From Theodoxus fluviatilis (lineage: Eukaryota > Mollusca > Gastropoda > Cycloneritida > Neritidae), in assembly GCA_034096865.1 (NCBI GenBank), contig JAWQFJ010016483.1, positions 5,001 to 35,000 of the forward strand: 30,000 nucleotides of DNA, in the 5' to 3' direction. This document shows positions 1 to 10,206 of this stretch, in pieces. The notes under the pieces were generated by a model. The model saw only the letters and a program-made list of their open reading frames with translations, did no database searches and had not been told where the DNA came from. Every line of letters begins with the position of its first letter. Position 1 is the stretch's first letter. Made by a program: the position numbers and the translations under genes.

Positions 1-103
1 ACTTCAGTCGACAGCAATCACTTCAGTCTGGTTACTGACTCTTGTCAGTGACAGCAATCACTTCAGTCTGGTTACTGACTTCAGTCGACAGCAATCACTT
101 CAG
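1..103. repeat. Short tandem repeat, ~37-40 bp unit
   Basis: The motif ACAGCAATCACTTCAG recurs at about 11, 51 and 88, giving spacings of 40 and 37 bp and about 2.5 copies. The TCTGGTTACTGACT part of the unit occurs after the first two. It starts at the window edge, so the array may extend further left. Confidence 0.85.
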
Positions 104-2160
104 AATTAAACTGGAAACGCCTCTTGGATTGCTTTGGCTTGCGTATCTGTAGTCTGGGAAACACGTCTCAGAAATGCCTTGCTACTGCTGCGTTGCTGCG
201 CAAACCACGTTCCCTTTTGAACGTGTTGATGCAGCTTGCTGCCGCTCTTTCTTGTTGATCTTGTTGTTTTTGTTGACGGTGATGATGTTGACGATGTTGC
301 TTGAACCGCTCCGTCTGAGGCTTCCTGGCCGAATCTTTTTTCTCAGTGCACATAAGCATTCACAATCTCAGCGTTGAGAAGAGTTTTTTCTCTCTCCACA
401 CTAACTCTGCTTCGTCTGTCCTCTCCTCCACCCCTACCCCCCACCCCCATCCCCACCTCTCCTCCTTGCTGCCCCTTCCTCATATCACATCTGATCTCCC
501 CATTTGGTTTTCATTCCTTCCGCATCTCAATCGTAGATGTGATTGTTTCCCACTCTGTTTCCAAGTCTCCTTCCTCGGTGTTTCAAGTGTTTCGCTCAGT
601 TCCGGGTGTATGTATGTTTGTTTGCCAAATGATGTTGCCGAAACAGTGCCTGCGATCGGTTTCTGCTCCTCCTACATCTTCTGCAACGGTGCACCGCTCT
701 CTTTGCGCTCATTGCTTGCGTCTCCTCCTCGCGAAAACTGCCCCGCTCGCCATTCAGTAAGGAGCGTGATCATGGCCACGAAAGCGGATATTCGTCGTTC
801 GTTATCTCGCAGTCCCTCCCCTCTATTTTTACATCGCGAGGAAGTCACGACAGAATTAATGCTGTCAGGTGCGAAGATCATCGGAGCTCGGAAAACTGTC
901 TGAAAGAGGCAGCAAGCGAGCGAGTAATGAGAGCAGTAGATAGTGGACGATGAGTTATTCTGCACGTACAGTAGGATGATGTTTATACACATATGTATGA
1001 GAGCTGTGATAAAACACACAATTCGAGACACAGTGGGGTTTTAACAAGACTTTTTGGTGGTCGTTTGCTAAAATGAAAGAAAAGAGAAATAAATATGAAT
1101 GCAGGTTCAAAGGGCATGATACTAAACAGTAGTCTTCTTGTGGGTGCAGTGGGAAAAAAGACGCCCCAATTTTTACAAATCTGCTCAGTTTTGTTCCATA
1201 TTACGCTCCTTCCACTTTTGAAAAATATCCATTTCAACTATGTTGCCTTTGTTTTAACAAACGACCAAAAACTATACCCTGAGCTGTGACCTATTATGAA
1301 AAAGTGGTTGTTAAGTAATCATCTTGTTTAAGACAATAGGAGCTAGGGCTGTCAGGATTTTACCTGGACTCTTGCAATTCCGGGGGCCAGGTACAAATAT
1401 ATGGCGTCATTCGTGTGGTATTAATCAAAGTTCCTGATGTTGAGGTATGCGTCAGAATTGCACTGCCGCCATTTTGGAAGTGGGTGCCACGCAGTTGCCA
1501 TAGATCTTACAGCAAGTATTTCAGATTGCTTTTCGAATGTGAACAATGCAAAACTCAATGACTAGTTTGAAGAGTAGCCTACGACAAAAGTTGAGTTTCT
1601 TCAATGCGCAGTCAAGGAAACAACCAGGTAGATTCGCAATTGACATGTAGTAATATTCAAGCCTGAACATTTTCTGTGGATTTCCCCGCGAACATAATTT
1701 GCCAGCTGCACTTTGTCGTGCTTCTGCTTGCTCTGCTTTATGCAACCACAAAGAGGTTCATGTTTTGGTTAACTTCCTTTGCATTAACAATTTCCCTTCT
1801 TTTTCTCTTTGCCTTTATTCTTCACCGTAGCCTTTTTTCTCTATTAAGTCTTTGTTCGCCACCATCGCAATCAACCTTATCGGCTGCAGTGAAAGAACTC
1901 CCTATCAAAACACAACAGATGACGACGATAAAAAGGGAAAGGGAAAAAGCTAGGATCCTATTACGCCAAGTGCGGTCTGTTTATTCTCTACAACTATCTG
2001 GCTGGCGGGATCGAGGAGTCGCAGCACTCTAGGATCCAAGAACTCCTCCTCAGCAGGGCAGTCAGGTCAAGTGGCCATCTCTACCGCGATTCCCACTCTC
2101 TGCGACCCTGCCACAATCCAGGCTAACCAGCAGCAGCGGCAGCCCGTCTTCCTTACCATC
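104..2160. other. Unassigned sequence, no supported gene
   Basis: This stretch holds a pyrimidine-rich patch at about 395-480 and several short open frames, the longest of 185 codons at 346-903. None shows a recognisable domain, a convincing splice context or conserved-looking composition. I see no transposon terminal repeats here. Confidence 0.5.
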
Positions 2161-2168
2161 TTCTTTGT

Positions 2169-2290
2169 CCAATGTCCTTATGGGTTGTACAGCACATGCC
2201 CCTATGGGTTGTACAGTGCTTTGTTCAATGTCCCTATGGGTTGTACAGTGCTTTGTCCAATGTCCCTATGGGTTGTACAGTGCTTTGTAC
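2169..2290. repeat. Tandem repeat of a 24/32-bp unit
   Basis: TATGGGTTGTACAG occurs at 2179, 2203, 2235 and 2267. The spacings are 24, 32 and 32 bp, so the first unit lacks eight bases. The spacer in the full units reads TGCTTTGTYCAATGTCCC. An open frame runs through it, but the repeat alone explains that. Confidence 0.9.
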
Positions 2291-2419
2291 AAACGTGACT
2301 AGCGTACAGTCAGATCATGTTCTGGAGATGGGTCGACGGGTTAATCTATTGCAACCTACAATTATTTTGAAGGGGAGTGAAAAGGGAACGAGCACTCAGT
2401 GAAGCTTGAAACAACCGAG

Positions 2420-2600
2420 GAAAAAAGCAAGCAAGCTAGCAAGCAGGAGAGCTAGCGAGTGAACAAACAAGTTAGCAACCAGGCAAACTAGCAAGCAAAT
2501 ATGCAAGCTGGCAAGCGATCAAGCTAACAAACAAGCAAGCTGGCCAGCAAGCAAACAAGCAAGCTTACGAGCAAGCAAGTGTGCAAACTGGCAGGAACTA
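2420..2600. repeat. Degenerate AGCA/GCAA tetranucleotide tract
   Basis: Irregular GCAAGC, AGCAAGC and GCTAGCAAGC words form a decayed tetranucleotide repeat directly left of the 40-bp array. The words match parts of the 40-bp unit, so this may be ancestral or flanking material from which the array grew (inference). Confidence 0.7.
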
Positions 2601-2610
2601 GGAGTTAAAG

Positions 2611-4540
2611 CATGCGGGCAGGCAAACACGCATACAGACAAACAAGCAAGCATGCGGGCAGGCAAACACGCATACAGACAAACAAGCAAGCATGCGGGCA
2701 GGCAAACACGCATACAGACAAACAAGCAAGCATGCGGGCAGGCAAACACGCATACAGGCAAACAAGCAAGCATGCGGGCAGGCAAACACGCATACAGGCA
2801 AACAAGCAAGCATGCGGGCAGGCAAACACGCATACAGACAAACAAGCAAGCATGCGGGCAGGCAAACACGCATACAGACAAACAAGCAAGCATGCGGGCA
2901 GGCAAACACGCATACAGGCAAACAAGCAAGCATGCGGGCAGGCAAACACGCATACAGACAAACAAGCAAGCATGCGGGCAGGCAAACACGCATACAGGCA
3001 AACAAGCAAGCATGCGGGCAGGCAAACACGCATACAAACAAGCAAGCATGCGGGCAGGCAAACACGCATACAGGCAAACAAGCAAGCATGCGGGCAGGCA
3101 AACACGCATACAGACAAACAAGCAAGCATGCGGGCAGGCAAACACGCATACAGACAAACAAGCAAGCATGCGGGCAGGCAAACACGCATACAGGCAAACA
3201 AGCAAGCATGCGGGCAGGCAAACACGCATACAGGCAAACAAGCAAGCATGCGGGCAGGCAAACACGCATACAGACAAACAAGCAAGCATGCGGGCAGGCA
3301 AACACGCATACAGGCAAACAAGCAAGCATGCGGGCAGGCAAACACGCATACAGACAAACAAGCAAGCATGCGGGCAGGCAAACACGCATACAGGCAAACA
3401 AGCAAGCATGCGGGCAGGCAAACACGCATACAGGCAAACAAGCAAGCATGCGGGCAGGCAAACACGCATACAGACAAACAAGCAAGCATGCGGGCAGGCA
3501 AACACGCATACAGACAAACAAGCAAGCATGCGGGCAGGCAAACACGCATACAGGCAAACAAGCAAGCATGCGGGCAGGCAAACACGCATACAGGCAAACA
3601 AGCAAGCATGCGGGCAGGCAAACACGCATACAGACAAACAAGCAAGCATGCGGGCAGGCAAACACGCATACAGGCAAACAAGCAAGCATGCGGGCAGGCA
3701 AACACGCATACAGGCAAACAAGCAAGCATGCGGGCAGGCAAACACGCATACAGGCAAACAAGCAAGCATGCGGGCAGGCAAACACGCATACAGACAAACA
3801 AGCAAGCATGCGGGCAGGCAAACACGCATACAGACAAACAAGCAAGCATGCGGGCAGGCAAACACGCATACAGGCAAACAAGCAAGCATGCGGGCAGGCA
3901 AACACGCATACACAAACAAGCAAGCATGCGGGCAGGCAAACACGCATACAGACAAACAAGCAAGCATGCGGGCAGGCAAACACGCATACAAACAAGCAAG
4001 CATGCGGGCAGGCAAACACGCATACAGGCAAACAAGCAAGCATGCGGGCAGGCAAACACGCATACAGACAAACAAGCAAGCATGCGGGCAGGCAAACACG
4101 CATACAGACAAACAAGCAAGCATGCGGGCAGGCAAACACGCATACAGGCAAACAAGCAAGCATGCGGGCAGGCAAACACGCATACAGACAAACAAGCAAG
4201 CATGCGGGCAGGCAAACACGCATACAGACAAACAAGCAAGCATGCGGGCAGGCAAACACGCATACAGGCAAACAAGCAAGCATGCGGGCAGGCAAACACG
4301 CATACAAACAAGCAAGCATGCGGGCAGGCAAACACGCATACAGACAAACAAGCAAGCATGCGGGCAGGCAAACACGCGTACAGGCAAACAAGCAAGCATG
4401 CGGGCAGGCAAACACGCATACAGGCAAACAAGCAAGCATGCGGGCAGGCAAACACGCATACAGGCAAACAAGCAAGCATGCGGGCAGGCAAACACGCATA
4501 CAGGCAAACAAGCAAGCATGCGGGCAGGCAAGCAAACAAA
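2611..4540. repeat. 40-bp minisatellite, about 48 units
   Basis: The unit begins CATGCGGGCAGGCAAACACG and continues CATACAGACAAACAAGCAAG. I count 48 full units and a partial last one from 2611 onward. Nearly all differ at a single position: about 21 carry GACA and about 23 carry GGCA. Three units (3011, 3965, 4281) are 36 bp and one (3887) is 38 bp, so length changes come in steps of two or four bases. The unit itself looks like ten tetranucleotides. Because 40 is not divisible by three and the unit has no stop codon on either strand, all six frames stay open for more than 1.8 kb. These frames are not considered genes. Confidence 0.97.
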
Positions 4541-4624
4541 CAAGTACACCATAAAGGCATCAGTGGATACGAAGAAAACCTTGTTAAGTTAACCCCACCT
4601 GTAATATTGATGAAATCTAACTAA

Positions 4625-4800
4625 TTGACAGACAAGCATGACCTCAGTAACACTGATAACGACAGCCATGACAATAACAATGACAGTAACGACAACAACG
4701 ACAACTACACCGGCAATAAAAACAACAGCAGTAGCAGTGACAACATCATAATAATGAACTACAACGCGTACGACAACGATGACAACGATCGCTTGGTGGG
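4625..4800. repeat. Degenerate (GACAAY)n / ACA-rich simple repeat
   Basis: GACAACAACGACAAC-like words repeat with many substitutions. The open frames through it encode only Asp/Asn-rich or Val-rich low-complexity peptide, so no gene is called. Confidence 0.75.
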
Positions 4801-5027
4801 CACACATTAGTCACATGGGTACAGCGTAAGTGTCACATCAGACGAGGACTCCACAGAACGCGTGGAGCACTCTATGCCAGAAATGCTGTACAGCTTTAGT
4901 CGTGGCAATGGTTCTCGCTAAGTGTCAAATACCAGGGGGGAAATGTGTGAAGCTTGAACTTACAATGGGCTATACTGTTGTTGAGAATGATGACGTAGAC
5001 GGAGTTATATTTTTTCAAGCCCTGTCG

Positions 5028-5100
5028 TCGAGCTACTGGAATTGGCCCCGAAAGCAAAGCGGCCAGGGGTTCCAGCTGATGAGGGGAACATCGAATGGTT
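5028..5100 (+). repeat. Dispersed repeat, copy 1 of 3
   Basis: GAGCTACTGGA, then AGGGGTTCCAGCTGATGAGG, then GGAACATCGAATGG matches the stretch at 19565-19640 and more weakly 27465-27525, all in the same orientation. The family is unidentified. The shared core is short (about 70 bp), so this may be the tail of a longer element. Confidence 0.6.
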
Positions 5101-5171
5101 AGGACCGTATGTTTTTCTCCTTAGACTGACCAACATTATTAAAGCCTTGTCGTCGAAACCTTTCTTGAGCT

Positions 5172-5407
5172 GGGCCCGTATTCACAACGGCGATTTATCG
5201 GCGATTTATTTTAACTCCGATTTATCTCTAAAGTCAGACGATTCCAACTGCCTGTTCCGCTCTCCCTTGGCTGGAAACCAGTATATATAGCAAAGCGCAA
5301 CCTAGGATCCTCTGACGGGCGTACCTTATCTAACCGATCAAGATAACGCGGGGCTAGAGGATAAATCGAGTGTTAAAAAGATAAATCGCCGTTGTGAATA
5401 CGGGCCC
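5172..5407. mobile_element. MITE-like element with 28-bp terminal inverted repeats
   Basis: The left end reads GGGCCCGTATTCACAACGGC then GATTTATC. The right end (5380-5407) is its exact reverse complement. After the perfect 28 bp, a weaker match continues (CGATTTATCTCTA against CGATTTATCCTCTA). The element is 236 bp with no coding capacity, typical of a non-autonomous DNA transposon. I could not find a clear target-site duplication; the flanks are AGCT on the left and TGGT on the right, so the superfamily is left open. Confidence 0.8.
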
Positions 5408-5491
5408 TGGTAAGTATTTTGTACAGCTAGTGCAAGAACGCTTGTAACCAATGGTGTTTTACGTTCTCCGGCCAGGGTACACGAAACAGAG

Positions 5492-5524
5492 CATGTGTGT
5501 GTGTGTGTGTGTCTGTATGTGTGT

Positions 5525-5560
<36 letters not shown>

Positions 5561-5665
5561 ATGCGTGCGTGCGTGCGTGTGTGTGTGCGTCTGCGCGCTT
5601 GCGCATGTGTTTTGTGTCTGTCTCCGTGTGTCTGTGTGTATGTATGTGTGTGTGCGCGCGTGTGT

Positions 5666-5711
<46 letters not shown>

Positions 5712-5732
5712 CCGCACGAGTGTGTAAATGAG
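5492..5732. repeat. Compound (GT)n microsatellite
   Basis: GT dinucleotides are interrupted by GTCT, GTAT, GCGT and GCGC words. Open frames in both directions are Cys/Val or His/Thr dipeptide repeats and are not genes. Confidence 0.95.
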
Positions 5733-6475
5733 TGTTTAATGATTTCTCATGTGTTGCATAGATATGTTTAAAGCTCAAGAAGAAGAAACCGCTTAGGTAG
5801 TTAAAACGTTATGACGACGGAACTGAGCGATGCATTTGCAACGTTAGAAACGATAGGCCTATCTGGAACACTATCTCCCTACATATAACTTAATTAGCAT
5901 TTTCCCCGGGTGGTGATCTCAGAAAAGGCGTTGTTGCCAAAACAACTGCGCATAACTTTATTCAACACAAAAATGCCTCCATGCATGATCCGGATATGAG
6001 TCTCTCTCACTGAAATCACAGTCCCTCAGAATGAATGGGCCAGCTGCAAATGTCCTACCGAATCTGTTTTCGTTCTAACGGAGAAGCTGCTGTCTCAGGG
6101 GTTCGTGCACATGGATTAAGATTCAAAGTTATACTTGGAACGATAGGATCCGGAGTGATTCAACATGCTTACAGCACTCTTGCCTCGGGAAAACTCTTCG
6201 GTGTTAATCATCCTCTTGCGGGTAGGAGATAAGAATCTACCCACTGTGACTCCCTAGGCGATTCGGAAAAGATAACAACTAGAGAAATTGATTCTAGTCT
6301 TGCTCTCATTCTAACAAGCCCTGGTGTTTTTGAGTCAATGGTTAATACACAGCCTACAAAGACTGGTAGGCCGTAAAACTTCTTTCGTCATCTCCAGTAA
6401 TATTACTAATAATCACGGTCGGTCAAGAAGTTTTCTGCAATTCAGCTGGTGCGTAAAAATCGTCAATTGTGCACT
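5733..6475. other. Unassigned sequence
   Basis: No gene, repeat or transposon end is recognisable here. Short open frames (for example 6035-6232) resemble nothing I know. Confidence 0.4.
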
Positions 6476-6673
6476 CTTTGGGCGCGTTTGTTTGGCCCAA
6501 AATCTCGAGAGAATCGTGAGTGCTAGGCGTTTCCTACGTTCCTCGTTCATATAGGCCTGTAGCGTGGAAAATAGTAACCCGTGGAAAACAGTGACGGAAG
6601 TCATCGCAGAGTTATCTGCGAGGGATTTTATGAAAATTCAACTCTAAAAAGAGACGGCACCCGCCACTCCCCC

Positions 6674-7015
6674 TGACTGACTTGGCACGCCCGGGGAGTT
6701 ATGCTAAGATCCGGTCGCGTAAATATATCTGCGTTTTGTGACAAACGTCTTGCTCGGCGGTACTGTACTCCATGCACCTTAACGGTGCGCGTGATTCGGG
6801 TGTAATCTTAAGCTAAACGACGTTTATTGGCGCTGCTGAAATGGTCGAAGTCGGAAACATTCGGAACGTCGTTTAGCTTAAGATTACACCCGAATCACGC
6901 GCACCGTTAAGGTGCATGGAGTACAGTACCGCCGAGCAAGACGTTTGTTACAAAACGCAGATATATTAACGCGGCCGGATCTTAGCATAACTCCCCGGGC
7001 GTGCCAAGTCAGTCA
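6674..7015. repeat. Near-perfect palindrome: 151-bp arms, 40-bp loop
   Basis: The arm 6674-6824 is the reverse complement of 6865-7015 with equal length and, by my alignment, three mismatches (about 148/151). The outer end reads TGACTGACTTGGCACGCCCG and the inner end TAAGCTAAACGACGTT. The loop is 6825-6864. It lies in the left side of the THAP element, where the spacing between middle and inner inverted repeats is about 400 bp longer than on the right, so it looks like a later insertion. It could be a foldback-type MITE or a source of hairpin RNA. No flanking duplication was found. Confidence 0.9.
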
Positions 7016-7218
7016 ACGGTCGCGTTTTATAAAACCAGACTACAAACAGACTACAGGGAGGTGACTCCCATATTATTTCCGGCAGGGGAGACGGCTTTGC
7101 ACGGGGAAAAACTTTTTTGAACGCTACATTATGTGTTAAACCAAAGACCCTCTACAATAAGATGATTCATCCGGTCACTTCCGGCGAAATTAGGATCACG
7201 CGCGCCACCAAGCGGTAA

Positions 7219-7450
7219 CCGTGCTTAGCCGGTAAAAAGTGTCGACCACGAAGAAGAAATCAAGGCAAGGAGGTGACCATTGCAGTGCGAATAACTGTGT
7301 TAACTCGCGCTATGCGTGTCCACAGAAGTCGTAGTCGTGATTAGCCGGTCAAAAATGTCGACCACGAAGAAGAAATCAAGGCAAGGAGGTGACCATTGCA
7401 GTGCGATTAACTGTGTTAACTCGCGCTATGCGTGTCCACAGAAGTCGTTT
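7219..7450 (+). repeat. 116-bp tandem duplication of the THAP exon start
   Basis: 7219-7334 and 7335-7450 are nearly identical, with TCGACCACGAAGAAGAAATC at 7242 and 7358. The first copy has GTG where the second has the ATG start codon. The first copy also runs into TAG just after the duplicated segment, so only the second copy can begin a THAP open frame that continues into the FRFP motif. Confidence 0.9.
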
Positions 7451-7479
7451 TTTCGTTTTCCGTGGAAAAATAAAGAGAG
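7355..7479 (+). CDS. THAP-type zinc-finger first exon (partial, mobile-element derived)
   Basis: ATG at 7355 opens 41 codons plus two bases before a strong splice donor (AG|GTAAGT at 7480). Without splicing the frame would end at TAA 7481. The peptide has a basic start (MSTTKKKSRQGG) followed by HCSAINCVNS and SFFRFP. This matches the beginning of the THAP fold: the first two zinc-binding cysteines in a C-x4-C pair, then the conserved F-x-x-F/FRFP region. The second half of the finger (later Trp and the C-x2-H pair) should be in a downstream exon, which I could not find before 8600. THAP fingers bind DNA in P-element transposases and in host THAP proteins. Its position inside inverted repeats favours a transposon origin. 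Confidence 0.65.
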
Positions 7480-7483
7480 GTAA

Positions 7484-8620
7484 GTAATGATTATATAAAT
7501 GTGTTTTGAGCTAAGCGCAATAAAATACAGAACTTGAAGTGTAATCTAAATCTGCTGAACTGGTGGAGGAAGCTTGTGGCTTTTGCTTTTGTAGGTGTGC
7601 CGATATTTGTTTTCGAAAATCTGCTGATTTAGTCACGTCAGCACCTCAGCAAATCAGCAGTCTTGATAATGAATGATTCACGTTAGATGATAAATATCGC
7701 CTTGAGGCTTGATCACAATTGAGTGATTCTGAATCAGAGTTGAAGAGTTTTGGCAACTGAATTCATACAATTTTTGTTTGCGAAAATGTTGATGAGTATT
7801 AAATTAATGATGCATGTGGAATTTATTATAGTGAATAATAGTGGCCAAAACATTTCATCGCAATGAATAAACGCAACCGATCATAGCAGGAATGAAAAAA
7901 AAGGTCATAAAGATAAACAAAACTTACAAACACTATGCCGGAAAGCTAGCATAATAAAATGCAAGCACGTAGGTTTTACAAACATGACAGTTGACACATG
8001 GCAACTCGCTTTGTGGAGATGAGCATTATTGAAGTTGAAAACTAGTTATGTAGTTTTCTATTAAATTTGTTGATACAGTGGAGTCCACTTATAGTGAACT
8101 CTGTTATTGTGGTTTTCCTGTTATTGTGAACAGTTTTTAATTTGGTTGTCTATTTGCACGTGACCGTGTATCTAGTGCCCAGGCTATTTGCACGTGACCG
8201 TATATCAAGTGACCATGCAGGCTGTTTACACGGCAAGTTATTTTCACCGCAAGCAATACGGAAATCATGAAATCTGCATTTTTTTGCTTACAATATCTGT
8301 TTGTGTTTCCCTACTACAGTAGATCTATGCAATTCTATAGTAATAAACATAAAATTACACGGCATGAGCCATGACCGTACTCAGTAAATCCTTCTATCTC
8401 GCTACTATCGCAGCGAGCGGCTCGGCCAGCAAAAGTAGGCCTACAGATACTGTGTTTACAGACAGAAGGATTTTTCTTCACCAGCCTTTGTTGTAGTTAT
8501 CGATATTTAATTAAAAAACTTGCAATATAATAATATAATATAATATAAAAGTGATTAATTCTCATTACGATTTCTGTTGTGGGTATGTGGAAGATTGTCT
8601 TCCTTGACTCGAGCGCCACG
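7484..8620. other. AT-rich interior of the THAP element, no coding exon seen
   Basis: The stretch is AT-rich with scattered stops in all frames. It contains a two-copy 34-bp repeat at about 8151-8220 (TATTTGCACGTGACCGT twice) and a TATAA-rich patch at 8520-8550. CAGTGGAGTCCACTTATAGT at about 8079, preceded by TA, resembles a pogo/Tigger-type terminal repeat, but no partner end was found. Confidence 0.4.
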
Positions 8621-9428
8621 TTTTCCGCTTGGGGCGTCTCGGTCGGCTCCGTCATCATGTTTTATATAGGCCGAGTGCCGGATGAATCATCTTATTGTAG
8701 AGGGTCTTTGGTTAAACTACACAAATGTACCAAAAACACAAAAATTCGTAAAGCAACTAATGCGTCGTTTGTCGGGATATATTCCATGCGAAGAACACGT
8801 GCAGGAGCGGTAAATCGCGTAAAGAGAGAGCCGAGCAGATAACTCTGCGATGACTTCCGGGGTAACTTTTTGTCGGGGGTAACTTTTGGTCGCTACAGTG
8901 CCTGAAGTGTGCTTTTCAGGGTTCGAGAATGGAAAAAAGTACGTACACCGAATTATTTGCTGTTCGAGTGTTCATTTGTATATTTAGAGGAGTAGGTGTA
9001 TTAGTTTTTTCTGGACATACACTGCCGGATTTTTTTTTCGCTTGCAAACACGCAACACCGTATACGTACGCTCTATGAATGATGTCCGTTGAATTGATCG
9101 AAATGAATCGAGGCCTAACATTTTCGACAAAATTGTCTACAGATGAACCCGGGTTGCTTTTTTTTCGTTGAAAAAGTTCCCGTACCATTCAATATGACAC
9201 CATGGCGTGTTCTATGAAGTGAAAAGCTGATGTGATATATGTATCGTCAGTTATTTCGTCGAATGGCAACTTCTTATCGACTCTGGCACCGGGACGCAGC
9301 CATGTTGGATCGTGTTCTTCCGCCTTGCTAGATGATTGGCCGTTTTTCTAGCTGTAGGAGCGTCTCACTCGCCCTCGACTAGCCATTCAGGGAGAATCTC
9401 GAGATTTTGGGACAAACAAACGCGCCCA

Positions 9429-9846
9429 CAGTCTGTCTTCCTTCCTTTCATGCAGTGCATTCGTCTAATCAGTTCACATGTCATTAGGTCTGGTAGATTC
9501 AAAATATGTCGGTTGTAAAATCGCAAAGTGTGCCATGTCCCGAAGTTTTCTTTGTTGCCATGTACGTCATGGACTTGGTCTAATTTAATCGGCCATGATA
9601 GTGGGAAGGGCTATGATGATGACGTGCAGTTTTCATGGCACAAAGCGCACATTTCCACCTCATTACGCTGGGTGTGTCGACAAGACAAAAAGGTACACAC
9701 ACAAACACACACACATCGGCCCCAAACAAGGAGTCATCCAACATGTGTACAATACAATATGCTATAACATGGATTGATCAATAAGCGTCTTCGGTTACCG
9801 TTTCCGATACTATTTCTAGTCCTACCTCAAAGGCGACTGCAATTGC
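9429..9846. other. Possible 3' flank of the reverse-transcriptase element
   Basis: This lies between the outer inverted repeat of the THAP region and the stop codon of the minus-strand reverse transcriptase. It may hold the 3' UTR of that retrotransposon, but I see no poly-A tail or terminal repeat that fixes its end. A short ACAC-rich patch is at 9693-9715. Confidence 0.35.
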
Positions 9847-10156
9847 CTATGGAGAGGTTGACAACAAATCGTTTCGCCTCTGCAGCGCATAGTAGATGTA
9901 CATTGCTGCTTGTCGAGTTTTTTTAGTTTGCATACCATCGATCAAGTAACAGTAACCTATTCTTTTTGCTCGTGGCACATACTCTTCGAGATATTTTGTC
10001 CTTAGGTCCTGGAATTTATGACAGTACAGTAAAAAGTGTTCTTCATTTTCACGGGCATTTTTGCAAAATGGACAGCATATTTCATCTATTTGTGTTGTTG
10101 CATATCTTCTGTTGCTAGCAAAGTCATTTATGTTGCACCTGAATGGAATGAAAAAG

Positions 10157-10206
10157 TCTATACATTTCTTTGTTTATGAAATCTATACATTTTTCCGTTT
10201 CGAACT
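10157..10206. repeat. 25-bp tandem duplication inside the reverse transcriptase
   Basis: TCTATACATTT occurs at 10157 and again at 10182. The extra 25 bp shifts the frame by one and separates the main C-terminal frame from the CPFC knuckle. Reading past one copy restores a continuous frame, so this is a post-insertion lesion. Confidence 0.8.

Larger units (their letters stand above)
6476..9428. mobile_element. Nested inverted-repeat region carrying a THAP exon; probable DNA-transposon remnant
   Basis: Three inverted-repeat pairs are nested in order. The outer pair, GGGCGCGTTTGTTTGG plus CCCAAAATCTCGAGA, is at about 6478-6510 and 9391-9426. The middle pair (GTAGCG start, then GGAAGTCATCGCAGAGTTAT) is at 6557-6619 and 8836-8900. 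The inner pair (AACCAAAGACCCTCTACAAT then AAGATGATTCATCCGG) is at about 7138-7173 and 8678-8714, with weaker similarity continuing inward. Between the inner pair lies a THAP-domain first exon. THAP fingers are the DNA-binding part of P-element transposases, so a P-like element is the leading idea (inference). No catalytic domain is visible, so any such element is non-autonomous. Whether the outer and middle pairs belong to one element or two nested ones is unclear; no target duplication was found. Confidence 0.55.

Noticed and set aside
346..903. 185-codon frame on the plus strand
   Set aside because: Biased Ser/Pro/Cys composition from pyrimidine-rich DNA; no domain, no promoter or splice support.
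1466..1478. GCCGCCATTTTGG, a YY1-like site
   Set aside because: A single short motif with no gene start nearby; expected by chance in 30 kb of degenerate matches.
2611..4540. CRISPR-like appearance of a regular ~40-bp repeat
   Set aside because: Units are contiguous with no unique spacers, and the sequence is eukaryotic; it is a minisatellite.
2519..4624. Six overlapping open frames of 620-677 codons on both strands
   Set aside because: All follow from a stop-free 40-bp repeat; the peptides are pure 40-residue repeats with no domain or splice context.
8079..8135. CAGTGGAGTCCACTTATAGT, similar to a pogo/Tigger terminal repeat after TA
   Set aside because: No matching inverted end or transposase found nearby; noted as a possible solo remnant only.
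6150..9752. Weak match between GGAGTGATTCAACATG at 6153 and GGAGTCATCCAACATG at 9730
   Set aside because: About two dozen bases with several mismatches and no extension; could be chance.
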